From Eubacterium sp. MSJ-21 (GTDB lineage Bacteria > Bacillota > Clostridia > Lachnospirales > Lachnospiraceae), in the NCBI RefSeq assembly GCF_018918185.1, contig NZ_JAHLPZ010000004.1, positions 124,001-188,000 on the forward strand: 64,000 nucleotides of DNA, written 5' to 3'. Below, piece by piece: positions 35,052 to 44,618 of the stretch (positions are counted from its first letter, which is position 1; each line of letters begins with the position of its first letter). Under the pieces are notes generated by a model, which did no database searches, was not told the origin of the DNA, and saw only the letters and a list, made by a program, of their open reading frames with translations. A program made the translations under genes and the position numbers.

Positions 35052-36533
35052 CTAATTCAATGTAATCTCAATATACGGATTCATGCTTCCATCCAGCAGT
35101 TTAAGCAATTCTGTCATCTTTTCTGCCGAAATATCTATACATCCTGCCGTCTCACTTACTTCATTGTAATTTCCACAAATTGTAATTACCGAACCTTTTC
35201 CTGGTGTTACCCCGTCAGATGTCAGACCATCACCATTGTGCTCAATATAGATAATCGCGTTAAGTTTTCCATTTACAATGTTTTCTCCAACATGATCGAC
35301 ACTTATCTCATCCCCTGCCTCACCGGTATCAACAAGCGTATTATAAAGCGCGGATTCCGGATCATCCACAATTGCCATCGCACTGTCTGCCATCTTAAAG
35401 CTCATATTATTTCTCGGATTTACATTTGCCATCACAAAGCCAAGCTTAAAGGTTCCCATTGGTGTCACACCTTTTCCCTCGCCATAATCGGAGCCGATGC
35501 CATTCCTTCCAAGCACACATGGAACTGCGAATTTCTTTACCCAGTCTCCATGTTCCCAGTTGTACACGCACAGCATGCCGGATGTACTTCCTGCATGTGC
35601 CGTGACAGTCACTTTCTGCGAATATTCATACGGACATTCCGCCTCCTCTGTCGTGGCTTCCGTCGAGACTTCTGTTGTTGGGACCTCCGTTGTCGTCTCT
35701 GTCACAATTTGTGTCGTAGGTGCCGTCGTTGTCGTCGCTTCCTCCCTTCCGGCTGGATGAATCAATTCAACGTATACCAACACGGATGCTCCTATGATCA
35801 ATACGAGTAAAATTGGCAGTAAAAACCGTAACGCCAAAGACGCTTTCTGCGTCTCCTTTGTTACCTTTTTCGCGCTCTGTCTATGATTCGAGGGTTCTGC
35901 CGTGCGCTGTACAGACGGCTGTCTCTGTGGTCGCTGTTCCGGTGTTTTCTGTACATTCACCCGCTGCATCGCTGACCGCTCCGGTGTCTGCATCACGGCC
36001 TGCTGCACGACTGACTGCTCCGGTGTCTGCATCGTCGGTTGCTCCGTGGACTGCACATACATCTGCGGCACTGCACTTACCGTCGAACTCTGCAATGCAT
36101 CTGCAAGCGTCTGCAATTCATCTGCAAACTCTAACGCAGTTTTATATCGTCTCGCCGGATCTGGTTCGCAGGCTTTCCGAAGGATCTCATCAAACACGCC
36201 ACTGATACCCTGTTTCGGAATCAGCGATTTCATCATCATGCCAAGCGCATATATATCTGTTCCCGCCTGATAGGTGCCCCCTTGCGTCAATTCCGGTGCA
36301 ATAAATGTTGGAATCGTTCCCTCTGGATATTTACGTTCACTCTCATATCCAATCAACTGATAACTTCCAGGTGCCACGACCAGAACATTTCCCGGTTTTA
36401 CATCTCCGTGTACACGTGCCTGTTGATGAATGGCGGACAACGCATCTGCAACCTGTGCTCCCATGCGGGCAAGTTCTGCCTCCTGCATTGGCATCTGCGC
36501 AATATATTGTTCCAATGTCAATGGATAATTCAT
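35052..36533 (-). CDS. degenerate protein kinase fused to an L,D-transpeptidase
   Basis: A 493-residue protein. Residues 1-155 resemble the C-lobe of a Hanks-type kinase only: the helix before the loop, HGDVKPGNVLV (HRD changed to HGD), and APELTQGGTYQAGTDIYALG. The N-lobe with the glycine loop and Lys is missing, and the DFG position reads IGYES, so catalysis is unlikely. A Gln/Pro/Thr linker, a membrane helix (about 225-250), a Thr-rich stalk and an extracellular L,D-transpeptidase domain (about 305-493; GVTPMGTFKLG and AGCIDIS) follow. The start at 36533 has AAGGAG seven bases upstream. It probably couples an internal signal to wall cross-linking. Confidence 0.8.
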   Translation of the reverse strand: MNYPLTLEQYIAQMPMQEAELARMGAQVADALSAIHQQARVHGDVKPGNVLVVAPGSYQLIGYESERKYPEGTIPTFIAPELTQGGTYQAGTDIYALGMMMKSLIPKQGISGVFDEILRKACEPDPARRYKTALEFADELQTLADALQSSTVSAVPQMYVQSTEQPTMQTPEQSVVQQAVMQTPERSAMQRVNVQKTPEQRPQRQPSVQRTAEPSNHRQSAKKVTKETQKASLALRFLLPILLVLIIGASVLVYVELIHPAGREEATTTTAPTTQIVTETTTEVPTTEVSTEATTEEAECPYEYSQKVTVTAHAGSTSGMLCVYNWEHGDWVKKFAVPCVLGRNGIGSDYGEGKGVTPMGTFKLGFVMANVNPRNNMSFKMADSAMAIVDDPESALYNTLVDTGEAGDEISVDHVGENIVNGKLNAIIYIEHNGDGLTSDGVTPGKGSVITICGNYNEVSETAGCIDISAEKMTELLKLLDGSMNPYIEITLN

Positions 36534-36725
36534 TCCATATCTCCTTTTATATAAACTAGGCATAGTTTACCACCATTTATCACCGTTGACCAGCAAATCT
36601 GTCTAATTTATTGATATTTGCATATATGTGAAAATATGGTATTCTATATGTATTGTATTGTGTTTTTCTGATTCATGGGATGTAGGCACGAAGCATTCCG
36701 TTCACAAAAGACTAGAGGATTTACT

Positions 36726-37973
36726 ATGCGAAAGATCATTGTGTTTTTTATTATTCTGACAATCCTTGGTACAGCAGGACTGATTACAATCAACATATTA
36801 AAAAAGCCTGCCGACGCAGATGCCACCTCTACAACTGAAACCGCACAGCCAATTGACTTATCCGGTTTGGATTATCCCGGAGCAGTTTCTTCCGGCGAGC
36901 CATCTACTCTTACCGATGCCAGCAGTGTTCCTGCATCGAATTCCTTTACCATCAGCATGAATTTCGTCGGCGATATCATGCTCGCGGGCAATGACACAGC
37001 TACGAGCAGCCTCGACGCCATGGCGAACAGCCAGCCGAGCACGTATTTCTTCGAACATGTGCGGGATTATTTCTTAAATGATGATATCACGGTCGCGAAC
37101 TGCGAAAATGTCTTCTCCGATAATGAAAATCTGGTGAAAACGGATAAGGGCGAAGCCGCAGCAAAAGAACAATACGACAACGCGGTTGCGGAATACAACT
37201 CCGCGGTCGCACTTGCACAGCAGACCGGAACGACCGTCAGCATGGAGAAGCCGGAATATACCTTCCGTGCATTCTGGTTCCGCTCCCACGCTGCAACTGC
37301 CAAGCTTCTGCCGGAAAATGGCGTCGATGTTGTCTCGATTGACAACAACCACACCTATGATTTCGGAACCGACGGCAACATGGATACGCGCGCTGCCTTA
37401 GATGTTGCGGGTGTTGACTGGGGCAAAGACGGAAAGATTGTCTACAAGGAAATCAACGGATTTACGATTGCATTTGTGTTCGGAAGCATGTACTCTGCCG
37501 GAGCCGAACAGGCAATGTTAGTCGATCTGGAGGAAGCGAATGCGAACAGCGATTATCAGGTTGTATATTTCCACGGTGGCGAAGAGAAGGTTCACGCCTA
37601 CGAGGACTGGAAGCAGGCATCCTGCCATAACTTAGTTGACCACGGTGCCGATCTCGTCATCGGCTCGCACCCACATGTCTTACAGCCGATGGAGACTTAC
37701 AACGGTGTGAACATCGTATATTCGCTGGGGAATTTTATCTTCGGCGGAAATAATTATCCAGAAAACAGAACATTGATCTATAACCAGACTTTAACGATCA
37801 CACAGGATGCTGCGACTGGTGGTTTCACTGTAGCGAACACGGACGTCACCCTGGTTCCGTGCTATGTCTACACCGGCGAATCCAACAACTACCAGCCTGC
37901 CGTCATTGAAAACGAGACGGACAAACAACTTGTAATCGACTTTATGCAAGGAAAGCGGGAACTGCCTTACTAG
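36726..37973 (+). CDS. CapA family (PgsA-like) secreted metallophosphoesterase-fold protein
   Basis: A 415-residue protein anchored by an N-terminal helix (about 3-24) and otherwise outside. Family motifs are present: ISMNFVGDIMLAG, VANCENVFS, VSIDNNHTYDFG, VVYFHGGEEK, VIGSHPHVLQP and YSLGNFIFGG. CapA/PgsA proteins are tied to capsule or poly-gamma-glutamate export, but many Clostridia carry such genes without a capB/capC partner, as here. The start at 36726 follows AGAGGA; the ATG at 36675 has no ribosome site. It is divergent from the transpeptidase pair, and its stop overlaps the next gene's stop in CTAG. Confidence 0.9.
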   Translation: MRKIIVFFIILTILGTAGLITINILKKPADADATSTTETAQPIDLSGLDYPGAVSSGEPSTLTDASSVPASNSFTISMNFVGDIMLAGNDTATSSLDAMANSQPSTYFFEHVRDYFLNDDITVANCENVFSDNENLVKTDKGEAAAKEQYDNAVAEYNSAVALAQQTGTTVSMEKPEYTFRAFWFRSHAATAKLLPENGVDVVSIDNNHTYDFGTDGNMDTRAALDVAGVDWGKDGKIVYKEINGFTIAFVFGSMYSAGAEQAMLVDLEEANANSDYQVVYFHGGEEKVHAYEDWKQASCHNLVDHGADLVIGSHPHVLQPMETYNGVNIVYSLGNFIFGGNNYPENRTLIYNQTLTITQDAATGGFTVANTDVTLVPCYVYTGESNNYQPAVIENETDKQLVIDFMQGKRELPY

Positions 37974-38632
37974 GCATCCCGCTTTTTTCTTCGATACTTT
38001 TTTCTTTTTTTGCGCACGGTCTTGCCGCGTTTCGCTGCCTGTGCCTTGCGGAATTCCTGAATCTCCGCAAGCATCGCAGTATAGTCCCGCTCAAAGAGCG
38101 CATCACTGATTTCCTTATGAACCACCTCGACCGGTAACCGGTCCACGATAATCGTACGAACAAAATCCTTACTCTTCTGCTTGTACATCGGCAGTCCGTA
38201 TTTCTCCTGAATATGGGCAAGCTCCGGGCGCCACAGCACGCGGATTGTCCGAAGAAGCTGCGCATGCGGATTGTCCTGCATCTCCCGCACAATATAGAAA
38301 TCCACACGGTCTTCTTCCTGTTCTACCGACACGATCCCCCAGTGCACTGGCACATGTTCTGCGACATGGCTCGCATGTGAGCTCCCAACAACCACGATAT
38401 TCGCATCGAAATACAGATCATAGTCTGCGACCTGCCGCTCTAACCGCGTGTATGTATCCGCGTCACTTTTTATCTCGATTCCAACGATTTTTTCAGGAAT
38501 CACCATCACAACATCCGCCCGCGAACGCCCGACGGTTTTCTCCTCCAAGATGCGCACCTTGCCGTACCGCTCTTCGAGGAACTCAAATAACGGTTCCCGT
38601 ATATCTTTATCTAGTAACATCGTATGTTCCAT
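37970..38632 (-). CDS. sce7726-type protein with a nuclease-like fold
   Basis: A 220-residue protein. Residues 20-75 carry an E...RADVVMV...GIEIKSDADTYTRLERQ pattern like the core of PD-(D/E)XK nucleases, matching sce7726 family proteins as I remember them. The middle gives MQDNPHAQLLRTIRVLWRPE, and the tail is very basic (KRGKTVRKKRKKYRRKKR), suited to nucleic acid. No ribosome site decides between the two nearby Met starts. It faces CapA tail to tail. The role is unknown; it could be a DNA-processing or defence protein. Confidence 0.7.
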   Translation of the reverse strand: MEHTMLLDKDIREPLFEFLEERYGKVRILEEKTVGRSRADVVMVIPEKIVGIEIKSDADTYTRLERQVADYDLYFDANIVVVGSSHASHVAEHVPVHWGIVSVEQEEDRVDFYIVREMQDNPHAQLLRTIRVLWRPELAHIQEKYGLPMYKQKSKDFVRTIIVDRLPVEVVHKEISDALFERDYTAMLAEIQEFRKAQAAKRGKTVRKKRKKYRRKKRDA

Positions 38633-38798
38633 CCTGTTTTTCTAACTGTAACTATCCTACCACGAAAACCGCGAAGAAAACAATATGTTTATTCCATCAT
38701 CGGGGCTTATCCAGTTTCTCCATTATGGGGCAACTTCCGCATTTCTTCCGAAGCGTTTCCCGCTTCGCTACTTTGTATCTCCAAATAGTATAGCAAGA

Positions 38799-38841
38799 AA
38801 ATACCACAGCTACTATGTATTGCCAAGTAGCTGTGGTATTT
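38799..38841 (-). terminator. terminator of the GH31 gene
   Basis: A perfect 16-bp stem (AAATACCACAGCTACT and complement) directly after the GH31 stop; T-rich beyond on the minus strand. Confidence 0.85.
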
Positions 38842-38846
38842 AAAAT

Positions 38847-40847
38847 TTATTTATTTTCTTCCTTCTTCAACCAGACGGTTGACTTTTCCAGATCATATGC
38901 CCTCGTATAACCGTCATCGTCATATAACTGATAGGTGCTATTTGCATATCCAATCAGCTGCAGGCTGTCCATATCAATCTCATCCACGCACTCTGCAGCA
39001 TCCACAAGCGGAATGCACTTGCCTTGACGGATAAATAAGATAACCTCATTCAACGGAACCTCGACAAAATGATGTCCCTTCGGCATTTCCGTCTGTTCGA
39101 TTTTTCCGTCCGGGCAGAAACGGACAAGCATCATAGCTTCCGGCAGGTACACATATCTGCCGATTGCATTCTGCGTATACACAGGTGCGATCATGATTTC
39201 ATTTCCGAGCATCAACTGATCTTCCACATTTACAGCCATCCGATCTTCCGGGTACTCAAATGCAAGTGGCTTAAACATCATGTCATCGGTCAGTGCAGCC
39301 TTCATATATTCGCTGTAAATATACGGAATCAACCGATACCGCACACCGATTATATGCCGGAAATCCTCAATGTGTTCAAACTGGTAACACTCCTGTTCTC
39401 TTGTGTTCTCGCAGGTATGATCCCTCATAAGCGGCGTAAATACACCGAGTGCCAACCAGCGGAGCAGCAGATCCCGTGTCGTGTTACAGCCAAAGCCCCC
39501 CAGATCGGCACCGGTATATAAGAATCCACACATATTCAAGGATGGCAGCATCTTCAGATTCAGCAGAATATGTGACCACCAGGATTTGTTGTCACCGGTC
39601 CAGATCCCGCCATAGCGATGCATGCCAATGTAGGATGAACGTGAGAACAACAGGCATCGTTTATCCGGCGAAATCTCACGGAGACCTTCCCCCGCTGCAC
39701 GCGTCATGTTATATCCGAACAGATTGTGCACCTGATCATGCCGCACCATCTTGCCATCTACATTGTGATACATAGACGCATAGTCTTCCGCGTTGTTCGC
39801 AAGACCGGTCACCTGCGCCCCGATTGCCCATACGTCCTGCACGGTTTCCTCTTTGTCTATGAACGCTTTCATCGCTTCCTTTACATCTTTTACACCCTCC
39901 GGTGTGAAAAAGATCGCAGGTTCATTCATATCGTTCCAAAATCCCTCTATGCCGGCATCCGTCAGGCGCTTATATTTCTCTCCAAACCATTTTCTGGCAT
40001 CCGGATTTAATACATCCGGAAAATGTGTATATCCCGGCCAGACAGCGGCTACAAAATCACTTCCATCCTGTCTCTTACAGAAATAATTCTTCTCGACTCC
40101 TTCCTCGTATACATCATATCCTTCTTCGATTTTTACACCTGCATCAATGATTGGAACAAGCCGGATATGATCCTTCTTCAGGTTCTCTACATACTGCGGG
40201 AAATCACGGAACGCATCATTTACCGTAAAATCTTTATAGTTATCCATATAGTCAATATCCATATAAACCATATCTAACGGAATATGATTTTCCCTGTATT
40301 TTTCTGCCACCGTAACAAAATCCTCCGGCGTTTTATATCCCCAGCGGCTCTGTCCGAATCCAAACGCAAATTTCGGTGCAATATAGCTTCTGCCAATCAT
40401 CTTCCGAAACTGCTTTGTAATATCGTATGGATTTTCGCCTGTGATAACATACAGATCGAGATCTGCCCTGTCACAGAAGATATGAAGCTCGTCCGATCTT
40501 GTGTAACCGACATCAAAGGTGAGTGTTGACGGATAATCAAGATAAAGTCCAAACGTCTGCTCCCCTGACACGATAATAAAATTATGCGCAGCATACAACG
40601 AGTATACATCCTCATGATGATGGGGATTATCTGAATTGTTGCTGATATACTGGTAGCCGCGTTTGTTGATACCACGGTTTGCTTCACCAAGTCCATATAC
40701 GACATCCTCATCACGAAGCTTATAAGTGAATGAAAATCCTTCCTGTAAATGAATGGTGCCAAACTCCGGCATTCCTTCCGATGCTGCAAATTGCTCTGTC
40801 ACTGACTCTGTTGGGAACGGGGTCCCATAGGTATATTTTTTTATCAT
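38847..40847 (-). CDS. glycoside hydrolase family 31 (alpha-glucosidase/alpha-xylosidase type)
   Basis: A 666-residue retaining glycosidase. The N-terminal GH31 beta domain contains VYGLGEANRGINKRG. The barrel has FGFGQSRWGYKTPEDF, PLDMVYMDIDYMD, and the nucleophile motif GFWNDMNEP; WTGDNKSWW carries the acid/base Asp. There is no signal peptide, so it works inside the cell on imported oligosaccharides. The start at 40847 has AAGGAG nine bases upstream; the frame 16 codons longer contains it. It is divergent from an AraC regulator. Whether glucose or xylose is the true unit cannot be told. Confidence 0.93.
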   Translation of the reverse strand: MIKKYTYGTPFPTESVTEQFAASEGMPEFGTIHLQEGFSFTYKLRDEDVVYGLGEANRGINKRGYQYISNNSDNPHHHEDVYSLYAAHNFIIVSGEQTFGLYLDYPSTLTFDVGYTRSDELHIFCDRADLDLYVITGENPYDITKQFRKMIGRSYIAPKFAFGFGQSRWGYKTPEDFVTVAEKYRENHIPLDMVYMDIDYMDNYKDFTVNDAFRDFPQYVENLKKDHIRLVPIIDAGVKIEEGYDVYEEGVEKNYFCKRQDGSDFVAAVWPGYTHFPDVLNPDARKWFGEKYKRLTDAGIEGFWNDMNEPAIFFTPEGVKDVKEAMKAFIDKEETVQDVWAIGAQVTGLANNAEDYASMYHNVDGKMVRHDQVHNLFGYNMTRAAGEGLREISPDKRCLLFSRSSYIGMHRYGGIWTGDNKSWWSHILLNLKMLPSLNMCGFLYTGADLGGFGCNTTRDLLLRWLALGVFTPLMRDHTCENTREQECYQFEHIEDFRHIIGVRYRLIPYIYSEYMKAALTDDMMFKPLAFEYPEDRMAVNVEDQLMLGNEIMIAPVYTQNAIGRYVYLPEAMMLVRFCPDGKIEQTEMPKGHHFVEVPLNEVILFIRQGKCIPLVDAAECVDEIDMDSLQLIGYANSTYQLYDDDGYTRAYDLEKSTVWLKKEENK

Positions 40848-40952
40848 TTCGCATTCTCCTTCCGATTGTTTTGTCCTGCGTTTTGTTAATATCATTATAT
40901 TGTCAAATAAGTTAATATTCTTGCATTATCTTCGTTATTTTATAGCACAATA

Positions 40953-40981
40953 TTGACTTTTCTTAAAATATGGCATATTTT
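40953..40981 (+). promoter_or_regulatory. promoter of the second AraC gene
   Basis: TTGACT (40953-40958), 17 bp, TATTTT (40976-40981), about 65 nt before the ATG. The rest of the divergent gap to GH31 is AT-rich and may hold operators. Confidence 0.6.
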
Positions 40982-41051
40982 AACCATATGAACTTATGCA
41001 GGCACAGGCCCGGCACGAGTCTAATTACAAAAAAAGGAATGATTTTACGAT

Positions 41052-41954
41052 ATGAACCAGGACATTTCTCTAAAAGAAAATATTCATTACGGAACAAAAG
41101 AACATCCTATTTCCAGATTACATTTTGATACAGGGGCCGGTACACCCTATCCGGAATATTTCTTTGTTGCGCGTCACTGGCACCACTATATGGAGATTCT
41201 CTATATCGAGAAGGGGAGCTTTGAATTTGAGATCAATCTGCAGAATTTTACTTTATCACAGGGAGATATCTGTATTCTGAATCCCGGTGACCTGCATCAG
41301 ATCAAGGGGAATTCCTCTGACACCAAGCATAACGTAATCTTATTCGACCCGTGTATTCTGGATTTTTCCTACGAAGATGAAATGCAGGAAAAATGTATCA
41401 GACCGCTGATAAACCAACTGGCTCTATTGCCAAATATCTACCATTGCGGTTCATCCATCCATGCCGCCCTTTCACCTAAAATCAAGGCTCTTATGGATAC
41501 TGCCGCTGAAATGAATTACGGCTGGTATATGACAAGCAAACTACTGATTCTCGATATTATATCATCCATTTATACAGCCAATCTCATGCAATCAGTCCAA
41601 AAGGCACACGCACAGACAAACCAAAAGAAAATACAGAACTATAAGTCTGTCATCTCTTATATGGAGCATAATTATAACCAGCCGGTCACCTTGCAGGACC
41701 TGGCGGATACCATCCCTTGCAACAGCCAATATCTCTGCCGTTTTTTCAAGGATATTGCAGGTGTTTCTCCGATTCAGTATCTGCTTAATTACCGCATTCA
41801 AAAGGCATGTATTCTGCTTGAAACGACAAACAATCCAGTGCTTGATATCGCACTGGATTGCGGATTTGAAAATGTCAGTTATTTTATTCGCAAATTTAAA
41901 GAAATTATGTGTTGTACGCCCAAAGCCTATCGGAACAATCATACTCTAAAGTAA
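41052..41954 (+). CDS. AraC family regulator next to GH31
   Basis: A 300-residue regulator: an N-terminal cupin (about 25-100; ARHWHHYMEILYIEKGSFEFEI, ILNPGDLHQIKGN) and two C-terminal helix-turn-helix motifs (about 200-298; LQDLADTIPCNSQYLCRFFKDIAG and DIALDCGFENVSYFIRKFKE). It is divergent from the GH31 gene and probably activates it when its sugar is present. AAAGGAAT lies before the ATG. It resembles the other AraC protein at 23.8 kb in layout but not closely in sequence. Confidence 0.92.
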   Translation: MNQDISLKENIHYGTKEHPISRLHFDTGAGTPYPEYFFVARHWHHYMEILYIEKGSFEFEINLQNFTLSQGDICILNPGDLHQIKGNSSDTKHNVILFDPCILDFSYEDEMQEKCIRPLINQLALLPNIYHCGSSIHAALSPKIKALMDTAAEMNYGWYMTSKLLILDIISSIYTANLMQSVQKAHAQTNQKKIQNYKSVISYMEHNYNQPVTLQDLADTIPCNSQYLCRFFKDIAGVSPIQYLLNYRIQKACILLETTNNPVLDIALDCGFENVSYFIRKFKEIMCCTPKAYRNNHTLK

Positions 41955-41993
41955 TACAGGCGAATTATCGCCGTGCAGCCATCCGATCGTTTA

Positions 41994-42620
41994 TTATTCC
42001 CAGGATGGCAGGCAATTCCCATCATAAACACAGGTTGTTTCTTTGCCCTCTATCATCGTTACCATATAGCCATCCTTTGCGAAATTCAAGGCGACCATCT
42101 TCCCTTTATCTGTATGGAAGATCTGAATAATCACGTCTGTCGGCTTTGAATCCTTCCCCAAATAATTACTTGGTTTCACTCCTCCACCGGTAACCGCACC
42201 GCTTCCAAATGTGTAGCGGGGATTTGCATTTTTGTCCGCACTGTCCAGATACTTTAGCACCTGCCCGGCAATCCTGCGGCTGGATGTTCCCGCTTCCACG
42301 GTATCATTCGGTTCTTTCTGCAAAGCTCCAAGGGCACCATTCGATATTCTCCCCAGATTTTTCACGGTCTTTCCACCTATGGACGAAGTAAACTTACAGG
42401 AAGTCTTAAAGCTTTCCGGATGCAATCCATAACATTCTGTCAAGGCTGCCTGCGAAGCAACCCAGACATCCCGAGCTTCATTTATAATCATCTGTTTTTT
42501 TGTCTTATCGATATACCCAAGCAATGTCGGAACCAGAAACGCCGCAAGGATTGCAAGAATCACAAGCACAGCAGCCAGTTCCACGAATGTAAAGCCACGA
42601 TTTTTTTTCATTGATTTCAT
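41994..42620 (-). CDS. type IV pilin-like (pseudopilin) protein
   Basis: A 208-residue protein with a class III signal: a basic leader MKSMKKNRG, then FTFVELAAVLVILAILAAFLVP. Prepilin peptidase would cut after Gly9, leaving Glu5 of the mature protein in place. The remainder is soluble, with Cys pairs near the middle and the end. No pilus ATPase, peptidase or other pilin is near, so it would rely on machinery elsewhere or be a leftover. Its own ribosome site AAAGGAT is good. Confidence 0.88.
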   Translation of the reverse strand: MKSMKKNRGFTFVELAAVLVILAILAAFLVPTLLGYIDKTKKQMIINEARDVWVASQAALTECYGLHPESFKTSCKFTSSIGGKTVKNLGRISNGALGALQKEPNDTVEAGTSSRRIAGQVLKYLDSADKNANPRYTFGSGAVTGGGVKPSNYLGKDSKPTDVIIQIFHTDKGKMVALNFAKDGYMVTMIEGKETTCVYDGNCLPSWE

Positions 42621-42757
42621 ATTTATCCTTTATCATGTAATATATCCACATACAGCTATATTATATTTCGGGAATTTTCTTCAGATACTTAATAGTTTTG
42701 TGTTCTAATTTTCCGCCTTAAGCATCAGAGCGAACACGCCCTGTGCACTGTGTTTAT

Positions 42758-44092
42758 TCAATGCAGGATCTTCGGCCATGATTTTCTAAGCGCCACATAG
42801 GAGATCAGAAAGTTTGCAAGCCAGCCGGCCGGTACGGCAAGCCAGACAAATGCGATTCCAAACCTCGGTGCACAAATCAGAGCAACCGCCAGACGGATTG
42901 CCAGATTTACCATATTGGCAGCCAGAAACGGCCGCATGATTCCAAGTCCCCGAAGGACTCCATCTGTCGCCATCTTGATACCCATGAAGATGAAAAAATA
43001 CCCAAGCCATCTCATATAATCCCCGGATACCTGATATGCTAAAGCAGTTCCGTCTTTCCCAAGGAACAACGAAGAAATCTGCGTATGCAGTGTTTCAATG
43101 ACGACAAACGCAAGGATTGCAAAACTCACATCTAACACCAATGCAGCATGATAGCCCTTCTTGATACGCTGTGGTTTCTTCGCACCAAGATTCTGGGAAA
43201 CGTATGGTGACACCGCATTTCCAATAGATACGAATATCAGAGAAAAAACATTTTCTACCCTCATCGTTGCAGCATAACCGGCAAGTGCCTGCGTACCGAA
43301 CGGATTCACAACTGCCTGTACAATCATCATACCGATCGACACGGTGGACTGCTGGAGAACTGATGGGACAGCAATCTTGAGCATGGAATACAGCTCCTGC
43401 CGTTCAAACCAGCGAAAAGGACTCTGATACTGCCGCATCCGATAAATAAAAACCAGGAAGGACAGCACTGCGGAGATTCCTTGTGCAATAAGAGTCGCAA
43501 GGGCTGCACCGAACACGCCCAGCCCCAGGCCGGCCACCATCCAAAGATCCATAAGAATATTCAATACCGACGATACGATCAGAAGCACCAACGGAATCTT
43601 CGACTCTCCGATGGAAGTAAACATGGTTGATAGAATGTTATACATAAACAGAAACGGAAATCCCATAAAATAGACCCGCAGATACAGCACCGCATCACCC
43701 AGTATATCCGCAGGTGTGTGTAATAACCGCATCATCAAATCGGAAAAACAAAATCCAAGGACACTCAGAAGTATGCTCAAGCTCAGAAAACTGATCAACG
43801 AAGTTGATACAATTGTTTTCATTTTTCCATAATTTCGGGCACCAAAATAACGGCTTACAAGCACACCGGCACCCACACCGGCGCCCAATGCCACACAAAT
43901 AAAAACATTGGTAAGCGCTGCACAGGCACCAACAGCCGCAAGTGCTGAAGAACCAACAAACTGACCGACGATTATAGAATCAGCCATATTATATACCTGC
44001 TGGAAGAAGCTGCCAAGAATCATAGGCATTGCAAATACGGTCAACGCTTTCAGTGGCACATCTGTGATTAAATATTCATCTTTTGACATCAT
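42758..44092 (-). CDS. MATE family efflux transporter
   Basis: A 444-residue, twelve-helix MATE exporter. PMILGSFFQQVYNMADSIIVGQFVGSSALAAVGA is the canonical start, followed by the second repeat NPFGTQALAGYAATMRVENVF. It is only distantly similar to the MATE protein at 32-33 kb. AGGAGG precedes the start at 44092. It stands 28 nt after the flavodoxin gene and could share its message; the substrate is unknown. Confidence 0.93.
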   Translation of the reverse strand: MMSKDEYLITDVPLKALTVFAMPMILGSFFQQVYNMADSIIVGQFVGSSALAAVGACAALTNVFICVALGAGVGAGVLVSRYFGARNYGKMKTIVSTSLISFLSLSILLSVLGFCFSDLMMRLLHTPADILGDAVLYLRVYFMGFPFLFMYNILSTMFTSIGESKIPLVLLIVSSVLNILMDLWMVAGLGLGVFGAALATLIAQGISAVLSFLVFIYRMRQYQSPFRWFERQELYSMLKIAVPSVLQQSTVSIGMMIVQAVVNPFGTQALAGYAATMRVENVFSLIFVSIGNAVSPYVSQNLGAKKPQRIKKGYHAALVLDVSFAILAFVVIETLHTQISSLFLGKDGTALAYQVSGDYMRWLGYFFIFMGIKMATDGVLRGLGIMRPFLAANMVNLAIRLAVALICAPRFGIAFVWLAVPAGWLANFLISYVALRKSWPKILH

Positions 44093-44120
44093 TGTTTCCT
44101 CCTGAACTTTCCCGGTCTGT

Positions 44121-44618
44121 TCATAATGTCTTTTTTAATCTTTCCAGATCATCCGCATCCGGGTGGGATAAGGCGCGGTCAAAATTCTCAATCAGCATAT
44201 CCAGATTCGCCGGATGTTCCGGATTCTCTTTCATTTTGATATAACGGTCGCGCACAGACTGCGGCATCTTTCCCTGGCACATATACGCTCCGATAACCTC
44301 ATTGCTGGAATCAATAGATTGTCTGACCTGCTCAAGAATTTTGTTAAAATATGTGTCGCTTCCACCGAAGCCGGCTGTTCCAAACAAAAAAATCTTCTTA
44401 TTTTTTAATTTCGATAACAATTCTAATGTCTTATTGTCTGCGTTTCCTTTGTCCGTCCAAAAACCGATATACAACAAATCAGATTCCGGTACCTGTAATT
44501 CATTCCCGCCAAAATAATCACACATATCCTGAGGTAGCGTTTCATGGATTGTGTCTGCCAGTTTCTTTGTATTACCGGTTACGCTGCTGAAAATTATCGA
44601 ATAATTATTTGATGTCAT
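44121..44618 (-). CDS. flavodoxin-family protein
   Basis: A 165-residue FMN-binding flavodoxin-like protein. IIFSSVTGNTKKLADTI is the phosphate-binding loop, YIGFWTDKGNAD and LFGTAGFGGSDTYF are later flavin contacts; these fit the Flavodoxin_3 (PF12641) group. Proteins of this kind accompany redox enzymes such as the bilirubin reductase system (BilS), but no reductase is near, so a specific role is not claimed. Its ATG overlaps the stop of a glyoxalase-like fragment. Confidence 0.85.
   Translation of the reverse strand: MTSNNYSIIFSSVTGNTKKLADTIHETLPQDMCDYFGGNELQVPESDLLYIGFWTDKGNADNKTLELLSKLKNKKIFLFGTAGFGGSDTYFNKILEQVRQSIDSSNEVIGAYMCQGKMPQSVRDRYIKMKENPEHPANLDMLIENFDRALSHPDADDLERLKKTL

Noticed and set aside
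34860-35810. A 316-codon open frame on the plus strand
   Set aside because: It is antisense to the two transpeptidase genes, has no family features and is rich in His, Cys and Arg as shadows are.
44121-44618. Naming the flavodoxin-like protein BilS of the bilirubin reductase system
   Set aside because: Only the general flavodoxin form is seen; no bilirubin reductase or associated regulator is near.
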